DNA from: Anderseniella sp039978075
Lineage (GTDB): Bacteria > Pseudomonadota > Alphaproteobacteria > Rhizobiales > Aestuariivirgaceae
NCBI GenBank assembly: GCA_039978075.1
Contig: JBDWCA010000005.1
Coordinates: 372,001-436,000, forward strand
Length of the DNA stretch: 64,000 nucleotides
Direction of reading: 5' to 3'
Shown: in pieces, positions 51,876 through 61,153 of the stretch
How positions within the stretch are numbered: position 1 is the first letter of the stretch
Layout of the letters: each line of letters opens with the position of its first letter
The notes under the pieces: model-generated
Told to the model about the DNA's origin: nothing
The model's database searches: none
Seen by the model: only the letters and a program-made list of their open reading frames with translations
Position numbers and translations under genes: made by a program

Positions 51876-52835
51876 CTATAAGATCAAGTGCCGGTGAGCG
51901 GCTGCAAATTCCAGAAGGGCTGGGGAAGATTTTCTGTTGCTGTACTTCTCAAGTCGACCTGACAATCCCATTTTGGAGAAAAGGAATAAAGCCTTCAGGG
52001 TCTCGGCAATTTCCCAATTGTCCAATCCCCTGTCATGCCAGTTCAGCTGGTTGTTTGCCTGTCTGTAGAAATTGACATGGTCTTTGCCCAACATGTCGCG
52101 GAAATACGGAACGTTCTTCAGCAGGCCCATGGACCAGGGCTTGAAGCTCCCGGCATAGTGATACATGGCTATCGGCCAGTCACCCGGCACCGACCCATAC
52201 AGGCAGTTCCACCGTAACGGCAACCTGGCATACTCCCCGGACAAAACCCCATTCAGGGCGCATTGATCATTGAAAGTCAGAATGTCAGGCTCGTCGGTAA
52301 ACACCCGGACGCAGGCTGTCGCTATGTTGTGATCTGTCCAGGCTTCAAGATCCACAACCAGAAGTCCTGAATTCAAATACCCTGCGTGTTCTTTCAGGCG
52401 CAGCTTCCTGCGCAGGTCATGAACCTGTCCGGTTGCTATAACCGCCGTGTCATCAACAGCACCCAGAACCTTGCCTTGCAGATCTGCATCAAAGAGTTTG
52501 CTCACGTCATCAACAAAACGCGTGTCCGCATCGACGACAACTACACGATCAACGGACGGATGGATGAAGTCCTGCATTTTCAGGTAGCCGAACTTCGCCG
52601 GCGATTGCCCGCGTCGGGCACACCAGGGCTGGCACCAGCTGGTTTCAACATCAACCAGCTCATAGTCCAGCCCGAGCTTGGACAGGAAACTCGATGCGCT
52701 GTCTCTGGAGGGTTGATCAACATCATGAAGCAAAATCATGAGAGCAGGTGGTTTTCCTGAGCAATGCGCTACCATTGAAGCAATGGATATGCACGCCAGC
52801 GGCAAAAACCCGGTGTCCACCGTATAAAGTATCAT
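51876..52835 (-). CDS. Glycosyltransferase family 8-like
   Basis: 319 residues. The DxD metal motif VVVVDADTRF (about 95-104), the YLNSGLLVVDLEAW stretch (about 152-165) and HYAGSFKPW (about 225-233) are GT8 hallmarks. Its ATG overlaps the upstream gene by four bases. Confidence 0.88.
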   Translation of the reverse strand: MILYTVDTGFLPLACISIASMVAHCSGKPPALMILLHDVDQPSRDSASSFLSKLGLDYELVDVETSWCQPWCARRGQSPAKFGYLKMQDFIHPSVDRVVVVDADTRFVDDVSKLFDADLQGKVLGAVDDTAVIATGQVHDLRRKLRLKEHAGYLNSGLLVVDLEAWTDHNIATACVRVFTDEPDILTFNDQCALNGVLSGEYARLPLRWNCLYGSVPGDWPIAMYHYAGSFKPWSMGLLKNVPYFRDMLGKDHVNFYRQANNQLNWHDRGLDNWEIAETLKALFLFSKMGLSGRLEKYSNRKSSPALLEFAAAHRHLIL

Positions 52836-53746
52836 GACGTGTCTCGATTGCCGGTGGCGGTAACCCCGTTGGCTTCCACGCGCGTGAAATCAGCTTCAGA
52901 AAGACTGAAATGCTGCATCAGAGCGTTGAGCGCGATGTTGTTGCCATCATTCCAGATATTTTCAGGTGACAGTTTGGGGCCGTTCCAGAACGGTATGGAC
53001 GGATAGACACCGTTTGTGCCCGGCACCTGAACGGTTTTCGTACCTTTAAGCATGGCCATTACCTTCAACCACAGATCATCAGATGTGGGGCACAGTCTTT
53101 TGTAAAGTTTCGTATCCAGTACAGTCTCGTGGAGAGCGGCCGCTGGGTAAAGGACGCCTCCTACACCGAGTGGCAGCAACGACATTGACGGGCTTTGCTC
53201 GTTGCCGGCAGGCCACTGCCTGTATGGCTGGAGATCGCCGTTATCATCAAACTGAATTAGCCGCGACCTGTTACATATAACTTGTTGAGGGTAGTTTGAT
53301 TGTGCCCGAAGCAATCCTGCGAGCCACCCTGCCGGATAGAGTTTGTCGTCATCGCAGGTGACAATCGTGTGTTTCGGGAAGTCGTGAAGCGCGTGAATTA
53401 TCTTGTTCAGGGATCGCAGGTTGATATCTGCAAATCTGATGTCCAATCCGATGTCCTGCAGCGCTACGAGCTTTCGGGGCAACTGGATGTGCGCGCATTC
53501 TTCCCGGGTCAGATACAGAACAATTTTTGCCGACTGAACGTTCTGACTGAGCAATGATCGGATGCAGTTGTGCAACTTTCCAAGCCGCGCCGGGAAGCTG
53601 GTGAGTGATATAACGGTTTTCCCGGCGATGGGGCGCGTGGATACGCCACCGTACTTCTGATACTGAAACATCAGCGGTGCGAGTGCAGGCCAGTAAGATA
53701 TCTGTTCTATCAAATCTGATTTGAAAGCTCGGTATGGACTACGCAT
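52832..53746 (-). CDS. GT-A-like glycosyltransferase
   Basis: 304 residues. A nucleotide-sugar fold is suggested by VISLTSFPARLGKLHNCIRSLLSQ (about 44-67), a VTCDDDKLYPAGWL acidic motif (about 128-141), and PTSDDLWLKVMAML later. No exact family assigned. Coupled to the GT8 gene by overlap, so part of the same glycan pathway. Confidence 0.7.
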   Translation of the reverse strand: MRSPYRAFKSDLIEQISYWPALAPLMFQYQKYGGVSTRPIAGKTVISLTSFPARLGKLHNCIRSLLSQNVQSAKIVLYLTREECAHIQLPRKLVALQDIGLDIRFADINLRSLNKIIHALHDFPKHTIVTCDDDKLYPAGWLAGLLRAQSNYPQQVICNRSRLIQFDDNGDLQPYRQWPAGNEQSPSMSLLPLGVGGVLYPAAALHETVLDTKLYKRLCPTSDDLWLKVMAMLKGTKTVQVPGTNGVYPSIPFWNGPKLSPENIWNDGNNIALNALMQHFSLSEADFTRVEANGVTATGNRDTS

Positions 53747-53784
53747 TCGTCGGCCATGATTCCGTTGACAGCGGCTCGTCAGGT

Positions 53785-54492
53785 TTATTGTCTTGTGGCA
53801 TCGACAAGGTCATTGAGTTGCCTGGCCTGTGCTTCTGTCAGGCCTTCCTTGACATGCACCACTTTGGCGCCATGGCGGATGGCACTCGCAATATTGGAGA
53901 CATCACTTACACGCTCGACCACGCGATCCAGCAGAGCGATCTTGTCCTCGTTCTGAAAATACAGTCCTTCCCACAAAACCCGCTGATTGCGCGGATGAGT
54001 GTCAGCAAGTGCTTTCAATTCGTTGCGTGCCAGATCAAGCCACCTGTCAAAAAACTTTCTCGAAAATTCGGTGTTTCTGATGAGGACAAATCCTGCGTTC
54101 GGTAATTTCCGGGTTTTGTATTTGAACGCTGCGGCATGGTTCAACGGAAAAATAAAAGGACCGATGTTCCGACAGTCCCTCGAGAACATCAGGTCCTTGC
54201 CTGGATAATCGTCAGCTATTGCGCTGAGGTGCAATTTAGGATCACAAACATATGTATCGGCATCAACCAGAACAACCATATCCGTTTTGCTGGCTTCCAA
54301 ATGCCGGCGCACCATTTCAATTTTACTCCAGTTGACATGCATGTCCGACAGCAATTTGTCTGGATAGTGAAAAAAACCATAGCCGCGAACAGCACAGAAT
54401 TTCTCCCAGGCAGCTCGCGAGAACCGGGCATAACTCTCGATGTCAGATGTAGACAGCATGATGACTTCTGGAGGGCTTGTCATCTGTGGCAT
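53785..54492 (-). CDS. GT-A-type glycosyltransferase with DxD motif
   Basis: 235 residues; VVLVDADTYVCDP (about 72-84) is the metal-binding DxD motif, followed by a GT34/nucleotide-diphosphosugar-like LPNAGFVLIRNTEFSRKFFDRWL. AAGG lies seven bases before the ATG. Likely adds a hexose in the glycan pathway. Confidence 0.72.
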   Translation of the reverse strand: MPQMTSPPEVIMLSTSDIESYARFSRAAWEKFCAVRGYGFFHYPDKLLSDMHVNWSKIEMVRRHLEASKTDMVVLVDADTYVCDPKLHLSAIADDYPGKDLMFSRDCRNIGPFIFPLNHAAAFKYKTRKLPNAGFVLIRNTEFSRKFFDRWLDLARNELKALADTHPRNQRVLWEGLYFQNEDKIALLDRVVERVSDVSNIASAIRHGAKVVHVKEGLTEAQARQLNDLVDATRQ

Positions 54493-54524
54493 GAGGTGAC
54501 CTTGTTCCGGAAGCTAAGTGGTTG

Positions 54525-54932
54525 TCATTTCCGCTGGTAATTACACCCGGACAAGCCCTGAAATTTACGCTCAGCCAAGGTGGTATTTCGCCATCGCAAC
54601 ACACTGCAGTCGTCTAAGGTGTGCAGAAATTTGTGGGCCAAGGCAACAGACGAGGAGGAAAAAGTGTCATACTCTGTGCAAATCTCCACAATTGCACCTG
54701 CAAAGTCCAGGTCCGTGCCTGTGGCAATGCCGTTTCTGCTTTTGGCGTACTCTTCCAGAGTACAATCCTTCTGACATACAATCGGTCGAGCATTGGCAAT
54801 GGTATCGCAGGCAAGCGACCATCCCCTGTTTGCGTATGGATCAGGGATAAAAGATAACAACACAATGTGGCAGTTATGTAGAGATTTTGCGTGGACGGAA
54901 GGGTCCTTCACTTCCATCCTGTCTCTTGCCAA
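54525..54932 (-). pseudogene. Truncated glycosyltransferase family 4 relic
   Basis: The 135-residue frame resembles only the C-terminal half of a GT4 enzyme: LSFIPDPYANRGWSLACDTIANARPIV corresponds to the acceptor-loop/EAMA region, then GIATGTDLDFAGAI. The N-terminal nucleotide-sugar domain (about 200 or more residues) is missing; the gene upstream is an unrelated FAH gene that ends 16 bases away. A deletion or insertion junction near 54940 probably made it. Confidence 0.6.
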
Positions 54933-54947
54933 CTGGTGTCGGTGGTT

Positions 54948-55724
54948 CTATCGGCTTTCAGCTACTACCGGATTTGAAAGGACACCTACGCCCTCCAGGA
55001 TGATTTCCATCTGGTCACCGGGTTTGATGGAGCCGACACCTGAAGGTGTGCCGGTGATGATGATATCACCGGGTTGAAGGGTTATCGCCTCGGACAGATA
55101 CTGGACGATATCAACGGTCGAAAACAGCAAATCACTGGTCCGGATGGATTGCCTGGTCTCGCCGTTGATGCGTGCTTCAAGCAGCAGGTCATCCAGATCA
55201 AGACCCGTCGCGATGACCGGTCCAAGCGGGCAGAAGGTGTCAAATCCCTTGCCGATGAGCAGGCAGCCCTGTGCCATTTCCTCCGACTGGATCGAGCGCT
55301 CCGAAATATCGTTTGCGCAGGTGCATCCGAAAATCGCCTGCCTTGCCTGATTGCGATCGAAGCGCCGTCCGCCACGCCCAATGACAATTGCCAGTTCGGC
55401 CTCGAAGTGAATGTTCTGACCTTCACGCGGATAGATCACCGGGTCGTCCGGTCCGACAACGGCAGTATCAGGTTTCATGAACAGCATCTGGCGCGTGGGC
55501 GTCGGCGAATTTGTCTCGGTAATATGAGACACATAATTGAGGCCAAGTCCAAACACTCGGGGCCTGTCAACAGGCGCCAGCAATGTGACATCATCGCGCG
55601 CGTCAACGGCCGTGCCAGGTGTCAGTCCTTCAAACGGTGTGCCGGGTAAGCGGCGAAAAGTGTCTCCGTCAACGATGCCGTGGACAACACTTCCATTGTT
55701 AATTCGGTAGCGGGCAATCTGCAT
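54948..55724 (-). CDS. Fumarylacetoacetate hydrolase-family protein
   Basis: 258 residues. The metal site is visible as FEAELAIVIGRGGR (about 105-118) and NDISERSIQ (about 137-145), with GDIIITGTPSGVG (about 222-234). Members hydrolyse or decarboxylate 2-oxo acids. It is in a two-gene set with the DUF6807 gene, unrelated in function to the glycan genes around it. Confidence 0.88.
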   Translation of the reverse strand: MQIARYRINNGSVVHGIVDGDTFRRLPGTPFEGLTPGTAVDARDDVTLLAPVDRPRVFGLGLNYVSHITETNSPTPTRQMLFMKPDTAVVGPDDPVIYPREGQNIHFEAELAIVIGRGGRRFDRNQARQAIFGCTCANDISERSIQSEEMAQGCLLIGKGFDTFCPLGPVIATGLDLDDLLLEARINGETRQSIRTSDLLFSTVDIVQYLSEAITLQPGDIIITGTPSGVGSIKPGDQMEIILEGVGVLSNPVVAESR

Positions 55725-55737
55725 GAAAAACTCCGTG

Positions 55738-56655
55738 TTATGCCGGGCTGAAGTTGGACTGATGGCAGTCTATCTGGGTTTTGTGCAATAGTCCGTCATG
55801 GGCAATGAATCGGCATTGAAGGTTCAGTGTGCCGTCGTCTGTGACACAGGATTTACTATGGCGGAACGGCCCGACGCTGGCCACGCCCCAGTCAGCCAGG
55901 AACCAATCCTGGGTGGTTTGGAGTGGCGGCACTGTCGCCAGGCCTGCGATCGTGCCGTTGCCCACATCGCCGCAAAAGTCGACCCAGCCCAGGTCATGGT
56001 TGCCGATTGCAGCAGCGCCGGTTCGCCCACGATCATCAATGGGCAGGCAATTGTCTGACAGCGCCAGCGCATCACACACTCTGGCATTGAAATAGGCATG
56101 CCGGGTCGGGCCGATTTCGACCGGCTGGTCTCCAGCCTGCAGTGCGCTGGAAATGTCGAATACATAAGCCTTATCCACACAGCTTATGGTTGTCGTGCGG
56201 GTTTCAAGCATGACGATACGGCCATCAGGCGCGCCCCACTCGCACGGCGACATCCACTGCATTTTCTGGCGGACGGTTGCCTGGTCATGCGAAGCCGCCA
56301 GCAATTTTATCCCGGTCATCCGGATTGACCCGGGTGCGCGACCCTGGAACACCTCGTTGACGTAGAAGCAGTAGTTGTAGCGCTCGGTGCCATCGGGCCC
56401 GTCATGGAGATTTGCAACATGATCTGCTGCGCACCAGATGCCGCTGTGATGAGGGTGATCGACCGGGCTTTCCGCCGTCACAACAATCCCGTCCGGCGTC
56501 CATACCGGATGAATGTAAGGTCGGAATTTTCCCTGGGTGAAAGCCGCAACCGGCCGGTCGCCACGCGAGAGGATGTGTCGGTTGCCGCCAGCATAGGCCC
56601 CGCGCGGCAGTTCCAGTGAGGCCGTGTCGAGGTGAAATGTCTTTGACTTACTCAT
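55738..56655 (-). CDS. DUF6807 (PmoA-like) family protein
   Basis: 305 residues with the conserved DHPHHSGIWCAADHV stretch (about 67-81) and EIGPTRHAYFNAR. This family is often mislabelled methane monooxygenase PmoA; it is an unrelated beta-rich protein of sugar-related clusters. Fourteen bases before the FAH gene, so likely co-transcribed. Confidence 0.8.
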   Translation of the reverse strand: MSKSKTFHLDTASLELPRGAYAGGNRHILSRGDRPVAAFTQGKFRPYIHPVWTPDGIVVTAESPVDHPHHSGIWCAADHVANLHDGPDGTERYNYCFYVNEVFQGRAPGSIRMTGIKLLAASHDQATVRQKMQWMSPCEWGAPDGRIVMLETRTTTISCVDKAYVFDISSALQAGDQPVEIGPTRHAYFNARVCDALALSDNCLPIDDRGRTGAAAIGNHDLGWVDFCGDVGNGTIAGLATVPPLQTTQDWFLADWGVASVGPFRHSKSCVTDDGTLNLQCRFIAHDGLLHKTQIDCHQSNFSPA

Positions 56656-56852
56656 GATGCCTGTATCCGCGTTAGATCAGTGCCGGATCAACTTTACGGG
56701 TTTAATCGACCCTTGCTGCTCTGGTATCGGAATGTCCGCCGTCAGGTGGTTTGGAACAGGGGGCAGTTGGGGTTATACGGGCATCTGGATCATCCGAGTG
56801 TTGATGTTAGGCGGCCTGATTGCGGTATTGCAAGCGCTGCCGGTTGATCAGG

Positions 56853-57851
56853 TCAGTCTCGCAAGACCGATGTGTGAGGTAGCTGCTCGCTTTCCGCCCT
56901 ATGTGCCAGTTTTCGTTTCAGCCACTTTGCATAGATGCCGCGCCACCCTGGTTGAGGATGGCAGAGAAACCATGATTTTTGCAAATCCCACATGGCATCC
57001 AAATCCGGGAACGCATTGAGCATATTCTTGGAGAACCTGCCGGCCAATGGATGAAAGGTGAACTCGGAAAAATATACGTTCTCGTCCATGAAGTAGAAAT
57101 CTATGCGGACGTGATCCGATCCGCGAGCGAGTTTTTCTGCAAGGGCAAAAACCTTCTGATGACCTTCCGGCATGGGTTCAAAATTGCATGTCATGTTGAT
57201 TTCAGATCCGACCGGATAGGCTTTACCGCTCCGATCGTAGAGACTGATGGACGGATGGTCCGTCAACCTGTTGTGGAAGTAGACGGCGAACGGTGCCCGG
57301 GATCCAAATACGTAGACCTTGGCTTCCGCATTCACCGGAACGCCTGCTGTATCTTTCAGAAATTCCTCAACAAACAATCTGCGACGAATTCCGGTGTAAT
57401 TCCATTCACCGAAATACCGGGAGAAATCCCGAGACATCCAGCGTCGGGTTTCGCGTGTCAGATATTCCGAGTCATATGTACCGTTGCGTATAATATGATG
57501 AAACCCGGAACCGTGGTTTGCCTTGAGCAACACATCTCCAGCAAGCAGTTCGTGCGGGATATCCTGAAACCGCGCACCTTCCCATATTGTCTGTGGGACC
57601 AGAATGCCTTTGCAGATGTATTGTGCGATCTTTTTGGCTGCCAGTTTGTCGGACATTGCAGTGGCCTCAGGATTGCGATCAAAGACCTTTCGCCAAAGGT
57701 ATTTGTCTACCCCGTGCCGCGGGCACGCCGGATTGGGCAAGCCCCGCTTCCAGATCATTGCCTTCGCGACGGCGCGGGGTGACGACAGATACGCATAGGT
57801 ATTCACCGTGCCTGTAACAGCGATCGACTTCAGTTGAGCAAGCAAGGCCAA
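56853..57851 (-). CDS. TupA-like ATP-grasp protein
   Basis: 332 residues. KVFDRNPEATAMSDKLAAKKIAQYI (about 55-80), LLKANHGSG-HHIIR and FVEEFLKD match TupA-like ATP-grasp proteins, named from teichuronopeptide biosynthesis. It may ligate an amino acid or peptide to a polysaccharide. The start is TTG at 57851 with a GAGGGT site eight bases upstream; no good downstream ATG is near. Confidence 0.78.
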   Translation of the reverse strand: MALLAQLKSIAVTGTVNTYAYLSSPRAVAKAMIWKRGLPNPACPRHGVDKYLWRKVFDRNPEATAMSDKLAAKKIAQYICKGILVPQTIWEGARFQDIPHELLAGDVLLKANHGSGFHHIIRNGTYDSEYLTRETRRWMSRDFSRYFGEWNYTGIRRRLFVEEFLKDTAGVPVNAEAKVYVFGSRAPFAVYFHNRLTDHPSISLYDRSGKAYPVGSEINMTCNFEPMPEGHQKVFALAEKLARGSDHVRIDFYFMDENVYFSEFTFHPLAGRFSKNMLNAFPDLDAMWDLQKSWFLCHPQPGWRGIYAKWLKRKLAHRAESEQLPHTSVLRD

Positions 57852-58010
57852 TGTAACGCACCCTCACATGTAAATCTGTATACTGTTGATAAAGACATCA
57901 CACGAAAGTTCGCCTGCGCGCTGTGACGAATATCACCCCGCAGCAATTCAGGTCGAGTTAATCTCCCGGCCAACCGACCTCGCAAAACCGAAGGCCGGTT
58001 TGTGAGGCCT

Positions 58011-58805
58011 TCACACCTGCTGGTACGGCACAAGCGCCCACTTTCGGGTGTGCCCGCGGACGGTCTTCAGCCAGTGGACGAATGCAGTTGCGATAACATG
58101 CGGGCTATCTGCTTCTGTTCCGGTGTGGGTATGCATATGCACATTGATGTATCCGTCCGGGGTAACCTGTGCATCCGAGAACACAATATTCAACGTCATG
58201 AGTTCCGCAATTCTGAAAACGGCACTGCTGATGAAAAGTGCCGTGCCATCGGAACTTTCTTGCGTGTAATCGACACATAGATGCACGGTCCTGTCGAGCC
58301 GCAAATCCCGTCTGATCTGCAGCAGTGTATTTTCGGTTTTGACAATGAAATTCTGCTCTCCCTGAAAGCCCAGTATGCCGGCTTTCTCTGCTACGGTCCG
58401 GGGATTTGCGGCCAATACAGATTGTTGTATGGCGCGCTCCTGAAACACCCGGGAGAGCACAGCATCTACTGGAGAATGTACGGCAACCACGATAGTTGGC
58501 GAGCCGTTCCGGGTTATGTGCATCAACACATCTTCATTGACCACAGTTACCTGCGGGACGAATCCGGGTTTCACGCGATGCAGCAACCTCAGCAACCGCA
58601 GGTAGACCACCTCGTGGACCTTGTAACCCCTGGGATTGCCACTCGACACAAACCCGTCAAATAAAAATCCCAACCGCTTCGAAAGTGCCCACGCAGTGCG
58701 GAAAACAGTATCGTGGTCCTTTGTCCGATTTGACAGAATGTTCAACTGAAGGATGAACATGCCCAGCTTTGTTCTCAGAAAGTTGAATGCCCTGAAGAAC
58801 TGCAT
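58011..58805 (-). CDS. Possible acyltransferase-like protein coupled to an ACP
   Basis: 264 residues, no signal peptide. A hydrophobic strand followed by VAVHSPVDAVLSRVF (about 107-121) looks like an H-x3-D variant of the HX4D motif of glycerolipid/lipid A acyltransferases; the C-terminal part has DYTQESSDGTALF. The match is weak. Its ATG overlaps the ACP stop by one base, supporting a direct role with an acyl carrier protein. Confidence 0.45.
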   Translation of the reverse strand: MQFFRAFNFLRTKLGMFILQLNILSNRTKDHDTVFRTAWALSKRLGFLFDGFVSSGNPRGYKVHEVVYLRLLRLLHRVKPGFVPQVTVVNEDVLMHITRNGSPTIVVAVHSPVDAVLSRVFQERAIQQSVLAANPRTVAEKAGILGFQGEQNFIVKTENTLLQIRRDLRLDRTVHLCVDYTQESSDGTALFISSAVFRIAELMTLNIVFSDAQVTPDGYINVHMHTHTGTEADSPHVIATAFVHWLKTVRGHTRKWALVPYQQV

Positions 58806-59065
58806 CAGAGTTTTTCGGTGGAGCGATGGGTCACAAGGTTTACTATATCCTGCAGGCAGGAAGCGTTGGAAATTTCAACCTCGTCCATCATGATGTCCAT
58901 TGTGTCTTCGATGTTCAGGATCATTTCCATCTTTGCGAGGCTGTCCAGTCGAAGCGATTTCACGTCGATCTGCAATAATCTATCATCGCTTAATCCGGCA
59001 TGCGGGCTGTCCTTCAACGTATCGCGAAAGATAGCCAGACATGCCGACTGCACATCATTCTTCAT
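58805..59065 (-). CDS. Acyl carrier protein
   Basis: 86 residues with the phosphopantetheine Ser42 in LRLDSLAKMEM. Four-helix ACP layout, acidic helix II/III (NIEDTMDIMMDEVEI). ATG at 59065 with AGGTGG seven bases before it. Overlaps the P450 by 11 bases and the next gene by one, so strictly coupled. A specialised ACP rather than the housekeeping AcpP. Confidence 0.85.
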   Translation of the reverse strand: MKNDVQSACLAIFRDTLKDSPHAGLSDDRLLQIDVKSLRLDSLAKMEMILNIEDTMDIMMDEVEISNASCLQDIVNLVTHRSTEKL

Positions 59066-60095
59066 GAAAATCCACCTGTAACTTTGTTGGAAACGAGAAC
59101 ATGCTGTCAGCGCTGCGAAACTCGACATTTTTCACAGCGACCCTGAGCCGGTACTGGCTGAACATGCGTCCGATAATCTGCCAGGCGCCTTGCGAGATTG
59201 ACCGGCCGGGACAGGTGTGTCGACCGACACCAAAAAAACCTGCCCTGTTGCCAATAGGTTCAAATGTAAACCGGTCAAGGTAGAGCCTGACGCGCTGCCC
59301 GGCCAAGATGTGAACACCGTCCAGATCATGATCCACTACGGCCTGCCTTTCAATAAAAGGCACAGACGTCGCGGTTATCTGGGTGCTCCAGTCTATGTCA
59401 CACATTTGCGCGTCCGGATTGGATTTGATGCGCTCCATGAAACTCAATGAAAATGATCCCAGCAGAGAGTCGGAGCCCAGAATTGCGAGTGCCAGAGCAT
59501 CTGTTGCTTCATCAGCGTCCGAGCTGTGCGAAACCTGTGCGCGCATGTGATGCAATTCATCGTTGATCAATAACCGGCGCTTCAGGCCAAGTGCTCTGTC
59601 GAATATCTGGGTTACGGACAGATAATCCGGTCTGGAACGCGGATTGACACCGGAGATGTTAAAGACAACATCGGAAACAAGCGGATAAAACAGACTTGAA
59701 ACAAGCTCCACATTGCGTTTGCCGGCGATACATTTCTTGAATGTCCTGTCTGCCAGTTCCGAAAAATGCGCCAGCGTGTCCGGTTTCCTTGTCTGTATTT
59801 TCTTTGAAACTCTTCTGCGTCTGACGCTGTGATCCGCCCCCTCGGTGCTCAATGGCATGTTTCCCAGCACAGCGGAGATATCGTCCAGGTTTCGGTTGAA
59901 CCGCTGGCTGATCTGCTGAACTTCAGCTCGGTGGTCGATCACCGCAAAGTCTTTGGATTTTTGAACGCGCCCGATCATGTCCGGGCCGGTCACCAACCAG
60001 CAATTGAGTTCATCTGACCAGCAAATGGGCTCGAGCTGGCGGAAGACTTGTTCCCTGTCAGCGCTTCTGTGCATGAGACTGTGCTGGATCGTCAT
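59055..60095 (-). CDS. Atypical cytochrome P450
   Basis: 346 residues, shorter than the usual 400. The heme-thiolate loop FFGVGRHTCPG (287-297, Cys295) is intact, and a C-helix motif ADHSVRRRRV (about 87-96) is seen. The K-helix ExxR pair is not visible where expected (before FIERQAVVD), and the meander region is shortened. The I-helix AGxxT pattern is also degenerate (ILGSDSLL). It probably acts on an ACP-bound substrate given the overlapping ACP gene. ATG at 60095 preceded by GGGGAG. Confidence 0.75.
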   Translation of the reverse strand: MTIQHSLMHRSADREQVFRQLEPICWSDELNCWLVTGPDMIGRVQKSKDFAVIDHRAEVQQISQRFNRNLDDISAVLGNMPLSTEGADHSVRRRRVSKKIQTRKPDTLAHFSELADRTFKKCIAGKRNVELVSSLFYPLVSDVVFNISGVNPRSRPDYLSVTQIFDRALGLKRRLLINDELHHMRAQVSHSSDADEATDALALAILGSDSLLGSFSLSFMERIKSNPDAQMCDIDWSTQITATSVPFIERQAVVDHDLDGVHILAGQRVRLYLDRFTFEPIGNRAGFFGVGRHTCPGRSISQGAWQIIGRMFSQYRLRVAVKNVEFRSADSMFSFPTKLQVDFHEE

Positions 60096-60346
60096 TGCTC
60101 CCCCCCGGACGCGCTTCAAGATTGATAGATCGGTGCGATACTGATGCCGATATTCTGTGAACACACAGTCTGGTTGACAAAGCATGCCGGCGCAATACGT
60201 CAATTGGATTTGTCCTCTATGTGACGATTGTCACCTCGTGGCCGTCTAAGCTTCGTTATTCACCCCGCCAACCATTGGCCAACTGGCCTCTTGATCCAGG
60301 TCTGGTACTGCCCGGGCTTTCATTTTAACGAACCAGGACAAATACA

Positions 60347-60577
60347 ATGAACACCTCAGTAACGACTGCGAGCCGGTCGAAAAACGGCCCACTCAGTTCG
60401 ACCATCTTTCAAACCTTTCGGGGCGCAGTCACGCAGATTGCCGGCCGCATCCAGCGCATGCGCACCGCACGTGCCAACTACACGGCGTTGCGTGATCTTG
60501 ACGATCACATGCTCAGGGATATTGGCCTGACCCGCTCAGATGTTATCGATCTGCAGAACTTCGGCAGAGACAAGTAA
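60347..60577 (+). CDS. DUF1127 protein
   Basis: 76 residues with the DUF1127 core YTALRDLDDHMLRDIGLTRSDV near the C terminus. Small alphaproteobacterial proteins of this type are regulatory or RNA-linked in some species; role here unknown. AGGA eight bases upstream. Confidence 0.85.
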   Translation: MNTSVTTASRSKNGPLSSTIFQTFRGAVTQIAGRIQRMRTARANYTALRDLDDHMLRDIGLTRSDVIDLQNFGRDK

Positions 60578-60738
60578 GCATTGGCCGTGTCGGCCTGCGC
60601 CGGACTTCTTCGGCCTGGCAGTTCTTGCCGGGCCGGAGTTCAGGGCCCTTACCCTGTAAACGTGAGAATTCAATCCGCAATAGCGGACGGGCGTGTGATA
60701 TTCAGTTCTCCGACTGAACAGAAAACGGAGATGCCATC

Positions 60739-61122
60739 ATGATTGTCAGATCGCTGGAAGACCTGAAAGCACAAGGCAGGTATCGTGAAAAACCCGGCGC
60801 ATGGACCAGCTCACGGTATCTGCTGCGCGACGATGGCGTCGGATTCACATTGACCCAGACAACGGTTGCTGCCGGCACCAGGCAGATGATGGAGTACAAG
60901 AACCATGTCGAGGCGAACCTGATCATCGACGGCGAGGGGATTGTTACTGATCGTGCAACCGGCAAGACATATGCGCTTGCGCCGGGGGTTATGTACACAC
61001 TCGACCAGCATGATCGCCATGAACTTGAAGCAACAAGCGACTTACGCATTGTCTGTGTATTCACACCGGCACTGGTGGGCGAAGAAACGCATGATGCAGA
61101 TGGCTCATATCCGGTATTGTAG
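60739..61122 (+). CDS. ectC: L-ectoine synthase, solitary
   Basis: 127-residue cupin: MIVRSLEDLKA-GRYR, YKNHVEANLIIDGEG, DQHDRHEL and VCVFTPALVGEETHDADGSYPVL match EctC closely. Ectoine synthase cyclises N-gamma-acetyl-L-2,4-diaminobutyrate to ectoine. ectA and ectB are not in the window, so this is a solitary EctC. GGAGA is eight bases upstream. A nearby TRAP transporter may or may not be linked. Confidence 0.85.
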   Translation: MIVRSLEDLKAQGRYREKPGAWTSSRYLLRDDGVGFTLTQTTVAAGTRQMMEYKNHVEANLIIDGEGIVTDRATGKTYALAPGVMYTLDQHDRHELEATSDLRIVCVFTPALVGEETHDADGSYPVL

Positions 61123-61153
61123 CAGTACGGGGTGAACAGAGAAGGCGCTGGCC

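Noticed and set aside
55738..56655. Methane monooxygenase subunit PmoA
   Set aside because: Name conflict only; the protein has the DHPHHSGIW motif of DUF6807 and no membrane segments.
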